Shown here: one piece after another, positions 1 through 9,400 of the stretch
How positions within the stretch are numbered: the stretch's first letter is position 1
Layout: each line of letters opens with the position of its first letter
Origin: Bombyx mori
Taxonomy: Eukaryota; Arthropoda; Insecta; Lepidoptera; Bombycidae
Direction of reading: 5' to 3'
Assembly: GCF_030269925.1 (NCBI RefSeq)
Contig: NC_085116.1
Coordinates: 8,060,001-8,124,000 of the forward strand
Length of the DNA stretch: 64,000 nt
The notes under the pieces: generated by a model
Seen by the model: the letters and a program-made list of their open reading frames with translations, nothing else
Database searches by the model: none
What the model was told of the DNA's origin: nothing
Translations under genes and position numbers: made by a program

Positions 1-696
1 GGTAAATTTTGGAGGCAACGGTTCCTATTTCATTTCAAACAACAATATTAATTGTTAATTAGTAAAAATAGCAGTAGCGAATATTTAAAATAGTTTCTTA
101 AATTGATCTAATAAAAGTATTTTTATTAGATCACTATTTAATAATACTATTTTTAAATAGTAATAATACTATTTTAAAATATATATATTTTAAAATAGTA
201 TTATTAAATATATTTAATTAAATATATATATTTTATTATTTTAATCTAATAATACTATTTTTATTATTCACGACCCTCAGCAATGAGGAAACGACAGAGA
301 AGAAGAAGAAGAAGAATAAAAGTATTTATTGTTTTTTTATTAATGCCAACTAGATTCTTCAAATTGATAAGAAATTTCGACCAGAGATAAATCTAAAATC
401 AGTCATATGTAAATCGCTCTTATTAGGTAATTGTAACATCAGCTCAGAACACTATCTTTTCTTATTGCCGGTGTAGACAGACGAGCATACAGTCCATCTG
501 AAGATAACAGCAATTTCAGGGGCATAGCCAAGCTTTCTAGTAAGCCCAGTAACGAATCTATCAACTAAGTTGTAAAATGTACTTAAAATAAATGAATATG
601 CGTGGAAAGTATAATTAAATCCATATAATAAGATCGAGTCACTACAATTTTACAGGCCAATACTATACAGTATTCTTCAAAATAGCCTATAGTCTA
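1..696. other. AT-rich Plk4 downstream region
   Basis: Very AT-rich sequence with no convincing gene. It holds a perfect palindrome (161-206) and a GAA-type simple repeat (about 297-315). The part next to Plk4 is probably its 3' untranslated region, because reverse-strand AATAAA signals occur near 325-345. A short reverse-strand open stretch at about 450-560 has no recognisable similarity, and I could not connect it to Plk4 by a frame-preserving splice. Confidence 0.5.
161..206. repeat. Perfect 46-bp AT palindrome
   Basis: The two 23-base halves are exact reverse complements, centred in an ATATATAT core. It contains only A and T apart from one C and one G, so it could form a cruciform. It lies in other TA-rich sequence and may be the centre of an old foldback element. 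Confidence 0.8.
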
Positions 697-2700
697 TTAT
701 CTGTTGTAATCACTGTAAGCATGATTAGAACTACTTGCACCTCTGTGAAATGAATCTATGTTTATCACTGGTGTCATAAGATTGCTGTTAATTCTTCCTT
801 GATGTGGGGATGAAATGTTTTCCATTGAATATGTGGGCCTTCTACCAATAATTAACGGGTAACATTCATCAGATAGGCATGATAGTGTTTCTTGTACACG
901 CTTCATACGACCTGAACATTCTTCAAAATGTTCAAATATAGATTTTAATTCTTGAACCCCCACAGCATTACAATATGTTTTCAAATTTTTATCAATAATC
1001 TTCAACCCTTCTGAAGCTGTATTTGTGACCTTTTCCCCAGTATAAAAGAATGCTTCTAAATCTGTTCCATTTTCCATCAGTTGACACTTGGCTAATTTAG
1101 AATATAGTGTTATTTTAGGAGTTTTGGCTTTGACAAGATCAACAAAACGTGCAGCATATAGATATTTCTTCCAGTGCTTTTGTGGCAAATTATGATACGA
1201 AAATACTTCATCAGGGTTAGGGTCATGCTCCACATGAGGATAATCTTTGGTTTTTTCAGTGTCAGGTTTAAAAATAACAATTTTCATTCCATCTTTAGAG
1301 ATTTTGCAAACTTCTACAATCTTTTCTTCTCTATTTTTTCCTTTTTTCTTTATAAACTCTACAGTTACTCCTAATGGTTCTATTTTCAATATGGCATTTC
1401 GAGTTCTATGAGATATTGTTGGTAATCGGTCAGCACATAAGGGTGGGACATTTAATGAATTTGTATTAATGCAAGCTTTGGGAATATTTTCTTTATTTTC
1501 ATCACTATTGCTTTTGGAACTCATATATTGAGTAGACTTGCATTTGACATGTAAATTTTTGAAATGCATGAATTCATTATCCTTATCATTGTTATTTTCA
1601 ATTACATGTGGCAAGACTGTATGTTGCTTCTTGTGCTGCAAAACCTCACCGTACAGATTTCTCGCAATATTACTTGGTGGCTGATTACTGGCACCTTCAC
1701 TAAAATGTGTTAATAGTATAGGATCTTGCATTCCATTAAAAATATTGAATGATACTGGTCTTTTTTCTTCCATTGTTGAGCTGCTAGATTGAGGCATACC
1801 AAGATACTCAAATTTTAATTTGCTATCATATTTAAGTTTCGAACTATGCTGTGTGCTGTGTACAGTGGTAAGAAATCCAGAATCTCTTGATTCATCTTGT
1901 TTAGACAGCATATTTAAGAATGGATGTTCCATTATACCTTTTAAACTTATTCTTTTTATCGGATCTTTGCATAGAAGTTTTTGGAGTAAATCTTGTGCTT
2001 CCCTTGATAGCTCTGATGGTATTTTATAATCAGCATTAATTACTTTATTTAAGGTAGTTTTTATATGCTGAGTGTGGAAAGGAGGACTTCCTACTAATAA
2101 GGTATATAACATACAGCCCAATCCCCAAACATCAGCTGGAAGGCCATGTACCTCTCTGGAAGCAACTTCTGGAGAAATATAATTAGGTGTTCCACACATT
2201 GTTACATGTTTTTCATCTGGCCCGTTTAGTTGTGTGGCAAGGCCAAAATCAGCTATCTTGACTTTTAAGTCTTTAGTTAAAAGTAAATTATTTAAAGACA
2301 AATCTCTATGAATTATATTATGAGTGTGTAGGTATATTACACCACTAAGAACTTGCCGGAATATATCTGCAGCTGCTTTTTCATCAAGCCCACGTGTACC
2401 AAGTTTAAAGTGTTTTGCGAGTTCACCATTATGTGCTAGCTCTAAAACTAAATAAACATAGTGTGAATCTTCAAAAAAGGTGTAAAGCTCTAAAATTGCA
2501 GGATGCTTTAGTCGAGAATGTATTGTGACTTCTTGTCGCACTCTACTGATCATTCCAGAACTTGCCATCAACACTTTGTCTATCATTTTTATAGCAACAA
2601 ACAATCCACTGTTTCGACATTTTGCTCTATAAACATGTGCAAATCCACCTTTGCCTAGATGTTCCAAAATTTCATAATCTTCCACTTTCTCACCAAACAT
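697..2700 (-). CDS. Plk4: Serine/threonine kinase PLK4 (SAK)
   Basis: Polo-like kinase 4 starts centriole duplication by phosphorylating Ana2/STIL and recruiting SAS-6. The 667-residue frame has no introns. The kinase domain covers about residues 9-263, with glycine loop GKGGFA (16-21), catalytic-pair lysine K38, HRD at 131-133, DFG at 151-153 and an activation segment ending in GTPNYISPE. Just after the domain is DSGFLTT (D273), matching the Slimb/beta-TrCP phosphodegron that lets PLK4 destroy itself. A linker follows, then a cryptic polo-box region from about residue 430 to 620. Drosophila SAK is about 769 residues and the human protein 970. This one ends soon after the cryptic polo box, and I do not see the small C-terminal polo box 3. 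Either that box is lost or a short 3' exon was missed. The start at 2700 sits directly before the kinase domain. The LYRM9-like gene ends 161 bp upstream on the same strand. Confidence 0.95.
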   Translation of the reverse strand: MFGEKVEDYEILEHLGKGGFAHVYRAKCRNSGLFVAIKMIDKVLMASSGMISRVRQEVTIHSRLKHPAILELYTFFEDSHYVYLVLELAHNGELAKHFKLGTRGLDEKAAADIFRQVLSGVIYLHTHNIIHRDLSLNNLLLTKDLKVKIADFGLATQLNGPDEKHVTMCGTPNYISPEVASREVHGLPADVWGLGCMLYTLLVGSPPFHTQHIKTTLNKVINADYKIPSELSREAQDLLQKLLCKDPIKRISLKGIMEHPFLNMLSKQDESRDSGFLTTVHSTQHSSKLKYDSKLKFEYLGMPQSSSSTMEEKRPVSFNIFNGMQDPILLTHFSEGASNQPPSNIARNLYGEVLQHKKQHTVLPHVIENNNDKDNEFMHFKNLHVKCKSTQYMSSKSNSDENKENIPKACINTNSLNVPPLCADRLPTISHRTRNAILKIEPLGVTVEFIKKKGKNREEKIVEVCKISKDGMKIVIFKPDTEKTKDYPHVEHDPNPDEVFSYHNLPQKHWKKYLYAARFVDLVKAKTPKITLYSKLAKCQLMENGTDLEAFFYTGEKVTNTASEGLKIIDKNLKTYCNAVGVQELKSIFEHFEECSGRMKRVQETLSCLSDECYPLIIGRRPTYSMENISSPHQGRINSNLMTPVINIDSFHRGASSSNHAYSDYNR

Positions 2701-2755
2701 TTTGTTTCATTTAAAATACTCTTATATCATGTATAAAACTATATTTTAAATGCAC

Positions 2756-2761
2756 TTTATT
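2756..2761 (-). terminator. Poly(A) signal of LYRM9-like gene
   Basis: Reverse-strand AATAAA, about 100 bases after the LYRM9-like stop and 56 bases before the Plk4 start codon. It is the only good signal in this short gap, so LYRM9 transcripts probably end just before Plk4 begins. The assignment is inferred. Confidence 0.5.
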
Positions 2762-2861
2762 ATTGTATGTTGAGTTGTGAAGATCCATTATTGGTTGCTG
2801 TACTGAAAAAGGTATATATTTTGAAAAAAATTGAATTTTATCACACATTAAAAAAACAAAT

Positions 2862-3735
2862 CTATATAAGAAAGATGTGAAATAATTGTTTACCACAATA
2901 ATACCATTGCAGATAATTAATCATTAAACTGAATTGCTTGAGACTTTCTTTATCAGCCATTAAATGATGTTGCTGAAAAGAATGTGTGCTATGGGTGTTT
3001 ATTTTATATTTTCATTTTTCAAGCAATGCACCATTTCAGTGTAAAATTAACCAACATATTAAGTACTAAAATATAAAACAAATATAGATATTATAACGAT
3101 AGAAATTACTATTATTTTTTAACTTACTTTATTTACTACCCATTTGGCATCCTCAATGCTTTTCGAAATTATTTCTTTTACTCGCTCAGGATCTGGTTCA
3201 AATTTATGTTGTTTAAAACTCTGAAATATGTTAACTTGTGTAATTTTTTCCTTTTATTTGGATATTTTATTTGAGCATTACAATCATCAGAATTAACCTT
3301 CAAACACAAATTCTGATGCTTAATTATAATTTTTTCCGTTTGCCGTTGAGTAATATTAGATACTTAAACAAATTTACATTTTAAATAAGCATTAAAACCA
3401 AATATATGTAGTTAGTTTAACCAATTAAATAAGTTAAATCTACAGTGAAATAGAAAGTTTTAGTGCGAGAAGTAATAATCTTTGAGGAGGTCTATGAATT
3501 AGTAGACTGAACAACAATTCAACCTTGGAGAAACTAAGTTATGTTACTTAGATTATATCGTAAATTTTATTATGTGTTATGCGGGTTGTTATCGTATGTT
3601 GGTTAAAGGTAAGGAAACACTTTATTGACATAAATTGTTTACCTGTTTAACCGCGAATTTGTAATGCGAACAAGCTTTCGGAGGTAATTTTTCACACTCA
3701 CGTAAAAGATGTTTGTATAATCGTAGTGAAGTCAT
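2862..3735 (-). CDS. LYRM9: LYR motif protein, LYRM9-like
   Basis: Three coding exons on the minus strand: 3735-3643, 3220-3128 and 2972-2862. All junctions are GT-AG in phase 0, giving a 98-residue protein. It opens with MTSLRLYKHLLRECEKLP, which carries the LYR tripeptide and the following helix of Complex1_LYR proteins. Exon 2 continues with a helical stretch ending EDAKWVVNK, matching the end of vertebrate LYRM9 (about 78 residues). The last exon adds about 36 residues with no match I recognise, so the C-terminus is the weakest part. LYR proteins are small mitochondrial matrix factors that bind acyl-carrier protein and help assemble respiratory complexes or iron-sulfur enzymes; the specific client of LYRM9 is not settled. 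None of these exons is long enough to stand out as an open reading frame. The gene runs head to tail into Plk4. Confidence 0.82.
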
Positions 3736-3989
3736 AACACTCTTTGCAGTATTAGAACACAATCGTGTGGCATAATTAATAAATATCATTGATTTGTATC
3801 AGTGTGCTTTTCTTTTCAATGAATAGTGTAGGTCCAATATTTTACTAATTATGTACCGTACCTATGTACTATAAACATAAAAAGCTTGTGTTCAATAATA
3901 TTACAAGACGCTTGAAATCTTGAAAAGCTTTAGAGTCAGTCCAAAGAGTTTTGTTTTATTTGCCTCATTCAATTCTACAGGCAAAGGGA

Positions 3990-4650
3990 ATATAACATGT
4001 ACAGGCTTACGTCGCCGCCGAGCTGGGGACTGGAAAGGGTCTTTCGCTTGATTTCGACTCTTATCAGAGACGTCCTCCTCCAGCGAAGGTCATGGGAATA
4101 CCTGAAGGGCTCGAGGCCACGTGGTCCGCTATCAATATTCTAGCGTACCGCTGCAAGCAGAACCACCATGTGTGGGCGCATTAGAATGAGCGAACGGGTA
4201 GCGATGTATCGCGTTTCAGGCACAGTAGGCTGGTTGCCTCGAGTTCCATCTCGGGCGAGAATTAGACGATGAGACAGATCAATCCATGGGGTTCAGTCAG
4301 TAGTCGTTTTGAAATCCGACATACCAACCATACCCAGCCTGGTCCCCCATCTGCCCAGTATCCGTAAATTCTCATACGTAGTCCCTCCTTCCTGGCTTCT
4401 AGGATTCTATATCAGCTTAGGATTGGACGTTTGGGTGGGAGTGCCGGGACTCGCTTAGAACTCAGGGGCTATCCTATCATATCCATACACAACATATCCA
4501 TCCCATGTGCCCCATTGGTGTGGGAGCATCGTGAGTGGATCGCTGCCTGTCCAAATGTACAGCAGGACACCGGCTGACGCTGTTGTTGTTTCAGGTAGTT
4601 CCGCCGAAACAGAACCAGCTTATCGAGTTGAAACATGGTATAGCACCAAC
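3990..4650. repeat. GC-rich unidentified repeat-like block
   Basis: About 650 bases clearly richer in G and C than the DNA on both sides, with no intact reading frame and no protein family I can name. It ends in a TA repeat (about 4666-4690), where a Helitron-like element begins. The composition suggests a transposon fragment or processed insert, but I see no terminal repeats. Confidence 0.35.
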
Positions 4651-4690
4651 CAGTCGCTCTTTATTTTATATATATATATATATATATATA

Positions 4691-5124
4691 TTAATACGTG
4701 AAGCAAAAACTTTGTACCCCTTTTTACGAAAATTGCGCGGACGGAGGAGTATGAAATTTCGCACACTTATAGAGAATATAGACAAGGAGTGCACAATGCT
4801 CATATTTTTTAAAAATAATGCATAAAAGATACATTAAATGAATAAAAAAAATATTACACACACTAGGTACCATGTATTTGACGCACACACGCATGCATAC
4901 TACATAATTATTGTCAAAGTTTGTTCTTGACGTTTTTGGTCAAATTGAGAATAGATTAAATATTGTTTATCTTTAATATTATTTGTCTATAGTGTAGTCT
5001 TGGCGAAATCTGTGATTATAGAAGAGGTATAATATAGTCTTATATTATAACCATATTAATGTTCAAACTTATAATTTCAATTAATTATAGTCGAATTTCG
5101 ACTACTGCGGGACGGGACCACTAG
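4691..5124 (+). mobile_element. Helitron-like non-autonomous element, copy A
   Basis: One of three related copies (also 10221-10796 and 46737-47170). All share a left part with TTTTTACGAAAATTGCGCGG, a middle with GTATTTGACGCACACACGC, and a right end with the hairpin AGTCGAATTTCGACT followed by CTAG. CTAG is followed by T, as expected for insertion between A and T. The left end is blurred by a TA microsatellite. No Rep/helicase frame is present. Helitron assignment is inferred from the end structure. Confidence 0.7.
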
Positions 5125-5370
5125 TTTTATATTAAACAGTAGCTCACTACAATCCATTAGCTCTGGTTGCCTAGGCCTTGTTAGTTTCCCCGAACTGGAT
5201 CGCTGTAAGAAGCCCTCTCCTATAAGGGCTTGAACTGGATGTATTATAACGTCCAGCTTCAGGATACATGGCAAAATCTCAATCAACATTAAATTAAATA
5301 TTATTCAAAACAATACGCAAACCTCAATTTTTTTGTGATAACCTGTTTTTTAAAAGACATTTATAGTCTA

Positions 5371-5929
5371 ATGCCGGCCACTGACATGCGCGCAAACATT
5401 CGTACATTGTACGAATGTTTGCGCGCATGTGAAGGGCCGTCAAACATTCATTCGCAAACCTAGCGGCTGTGCAAATGGGTTCGCATACTCAATTTGCGAA
5501 CCCGTTTGCGCTTCCTCCTACACTTGTTTACGAATGTCTCACGAATTTCTCCTCCTTTTTAATTCGTCAATAGAACATTGAAGAGAAAAAGAGTTTTGAA
5601 TTCTTTCCCAGACATCATTAACAGCCATGCTGTTTTTATGGGATTTCTTTTGATGAAGATACGCTACACAGTAGACGTCACGAACTATAAAAATGGCGTA
5701 TAGTATACGTCCGTTACCTTCGCAACCGTCGGCGCAACTGGGCAAGCGAATGTGTGGGAGACTACGCGAAGGTTCGAGGTTCGCGCGCTTTGACGTCTGT
5801 TAAAAAACCGACACAGCTTGGAAAACCACGAATGCAGCGAAAACTTTGCATAATCATTCGCAAATGTCGTCCTACACTTGTGGGTTTGCGTATTCGTGCG
5901 CATGTGAGTGACCGGTGTCAGTCCCAAGT
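5371..5929. mobile_element. Degenerate inverted-repeat DNA transposon
   Basis: The ends are imperfect inverted repeats. The left reads CCGGCCACTGACATGCGCGC and the right, on the other strand, ACCGGTCACTCACATGCGCA. Several internal GCAAAC/GTTTGCG motifs in both directions make subterminal repeats. A reverse-strand open frame (5539-5745) ends in a stretch with VWERIQ and IDELKRRR that resembles part of a MADF DNA-binding domain. MADF proteins accompany PIF/Harbinger transposons, so that superfamily is a guess. I could not define a target duplication. Confidence 0.45.
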
Positions 5930-6411
5930 TACAATGATACCATAGCTTCAAGGTTTAAAAAATCCATTAGTCATTTATTCCTTTTCTTTTCTCATCTCAT
6001 CTTATTTCCTTTCATGCCATGTTTCATATTAATCAACTTCATTTCAGTTCACATCATATTATCATTTACCATATTAAAAAAAATTATATAACATAAAAGA
6101 TAAGGCTGTATGGTGTGATACCTTTGCTTTTCCAGTTAGAAAAATAAAACTGCTACTACTACTCATTTTCTTTTCTTTCAAATGACCAAGAATGGACTTA
6201 CCAATTTGCAAAATTTGAGCGAATTTGTTTGTGATAGTTTATTTATCTCACTAGATTATTAACGTGTTTAAAAATATCTATCGGTATGAATGTCATACGT
6301 TTCGTCTGTGATTCATACAGTTAAATCCTATGATAAGTTCATATGTATTTTCAATATTTGTGTGATTGTGTATTGTGTACCTTGATAATGTTTCGTTGAC
6401 GCTAATGTGGT

Positions 6412-9400
6412 ATGGCACTTGTCACAATTCGACGTTCTCCAAGTGTGCAAACACCAAGAAAATCGGTAAGTTACCACGCGTGAACCTAAGTTCCGTCTGT
6501 GTTGTTCAAATTCAAAAACTGGTACAGATATATTCTAGTATATGTCAATTACAAAATGCTTATAAAATTAAGTTTTTGTATTTATATATGCACTTCATTA
6601 TTATTTTGATTTACAAGAATATATACATACTTGTACACTAAGAAATAGGTAACACCAGATGCAAGGCCCCAACATTTCATTATAACATACAAAGGACTAC
6701 TGCTACTGCTTTGAGTTATTGTTTATTTCAAGATAGATTACTGACTAGTTCATTTTTACATGATACACAATACTAAAATTTACTTAATGGTGCAAAGGTG
6801 TACTAAGGTCCAAATAAAATATTGTTATTGTTGTTGTAGCTCTAGGGTACCCTGTTGGTATATAGGCCCCGTACAGGTTGTCTCCACTTGACCGTGTCTT
6901 GCGCTTGCTCCTTGACTTCACTTCAGGTCCCATCGGCAGTCCTCATTTTGGTCTCCACAGTGCGTCACCAAGTATGTACAAGACGACCTAGCCTTTTCCT
7001 GCCAAGCAGTTGCCACTCGAATGCGATTGATGCTGAGTTGACTCCAATGCACTATAGAGTGTATCGTATCCAACGTCATTTCTGATGGGTAATTCTTGTG
7101 TGATGAGGTGGTCACATTTAGACCAGAGGTCTTTATTTGATATAGTGACTAGCCAGAATATGGAAAGTATCGACTTCAAGCAATTATTTACACCTGCAGT
7201 TGGTTCATGAGTGTCTTGTTATATATCGGTACTATTATTTTTGTTTATGCAGCCCACCAAAATCATTACATATTAATGTTTTTCGAAGCTTTTAACTGGA
7301 CAAAAAATACAGGGTTCCCATTTCCTCCTGATCTTTAATATGTTATTGATCTATACTATATATAATATAGTAAGAGAACTGACAGGTCCCTCAATATTTC
7401 ATCAAAAATATTATTATTTTAGCTAACACCAGCACCAGCATATTTCCAAAATTCGAAAACCAAAATGTCATAAGATCATTTTTTTTATTGCCTTTGTAGG
7501 CAGATGAGAATACGGCCCACCTGATGGTGAGTGGTTACCGTTGCCCCTGGACTTCAGCAATGCCAGGGGCAAAGTCAAGCCGCTGCCTACTGCTCTTATT
7601 CAAATTAGATCCATACTTTAACTTGAAGTTTGACGTTGCAGTTTTGACATGATGGCCACTTTAAATTATACTTGTAGTCATAATAATTTATTCTATGATT
7701 TGTGTATAAATAGGTTTTAAATAGATTTCAATTCACAAAAATTTCAATAATTTTTGAGTGTGAGATCTGATGTTGTTTTAATACAACAGAGACTTTTTGC
7801 AATATAACCACTGTATTTTGACAGAATATGAACAATGAACTGTTTTTTTGTGGATTTTATTTTATTTGTAATTGAAATTTCAGCTCAGAGATTTATTTAT
7901 GAAAAATACCAGGAATTAAGCCTGTTAATTTATCTTTATCTTAAAACCTAACACTAGTACCCGTAGCACTATTAGCAGTAGTGATGGGAGGGAATTTTGA
8001 ATGTCACATTAAAATGCTATGTATCTATGTTTGGAACTTTCTAGGTTGTAAATTCCCCTGTACATATCTAATTAATATGATTAAAAAAACTTCAGGATGT
8101 ATACTTTTACATTTCTTCTTGTCTTCTTTTCTTTCTTCTTGTTTCTGTTTTTTTTTATTTTCTTTTATTGCTTTGATGTGTGGACGAGCTCACAGCCCAC
8201 CTGGTGTTATGTGGTTACTGGAGCCCGTAGACATCTACAGCGTAAATGCTGCCACCCACCTTGAGATATAAGTTCTAAGGTCTCAGTATAGTCACTACAG
8301 CTGCCCCACCCTTCAAACCAAAACGCATTACTGCTTTTCGGCAGAAATAGGCAGGGTGGTGGTACCTACCCCTGCGGACTCACAAGAGGTCCTACCACCA
8401 GTAATTACGCAAATTATAATTTTGCGGGTTTGATTTTTATTACACGATGTTATTCCTTCACCGTGGAAGTCAATCGTAAACATTTGTCAAGTACGTATTT
8501 CATTAGAAAAAATTGTACCAGCCTGCGGGATTCGAACACGACGTCGTCGACGAACGTCTTATCCTTTAGGCCACGACGACGTCAAATTGCCAATTAATAT
8601 ATTTGTTAAATAATAATCCACAAATAATTTTAATATAATTCAAATATGTATATAAAAAAGCAAACAGTACCATTTTCACCTCCTAGATTTTTTGTGTTTA
8701 GCATCTATTGGTCAAAATTAAATGTGAGGTATTATAAGTGACGTTAGAACGTATTTCCATATTTTATCACCAAGATCCTCCCTCAATGCTGTCACGAAAT
8801 ATACAGAATATTTCAAAAGAACAGAGATGCTCGTAATGCGCTACGAGTATGATCACAGAATATGAAGGGTTTATAAAATTAATTTTGCGCGATGTCATCT
8901 ATACTTAGTCTGGCCATAAATACTGTTACAAAGGAAAACAAAAAAAATTCTATGGCAAATAACATTTATTACTTTTACAGTGTGTTAGTTTAATACATAA
9001 ATATAAAACAATTTAAAGTATAAAAAGCTTATTCCAAGCGGTCTCCATTGGCTGCAATACAATCCTTTAAACGTTGACGCCAGTTATCAATAGATGCACG
9101 CAATCTTTGTATGGGAAAAATTTTCACTGCCAATCGTACGGATTGTTTTAGGGACTCCAAATTATCATGGCGTTTAGAGCAAGCCGTATTCTCTAAAACT
9201 GACCATAAATCATAATCCAGCGGATTAAGATCGGGACTAGACGACGGCCAGTCTTCCGCTCTGATGAAGTCCGAAACGTTCGGTTCCAACCAAGACTGCT
9301 TTCAACTTGCTTCCAACCGAGCTTTATGACCTGGTGCTGAGTCTTGCTGGAAGGACCATTCTTGATTATTGAACATGGTGTTGTTAAGGGGCTTCACTAC

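Noticed and set aside
450..560. Reverse-strand open stretch that might be a missing Plk4 3' exon
   Set aside because: The peptide does not resemble polo box 3, and no donor in Plk4 joins it in frame. An open stretch of this length is expected by chance.
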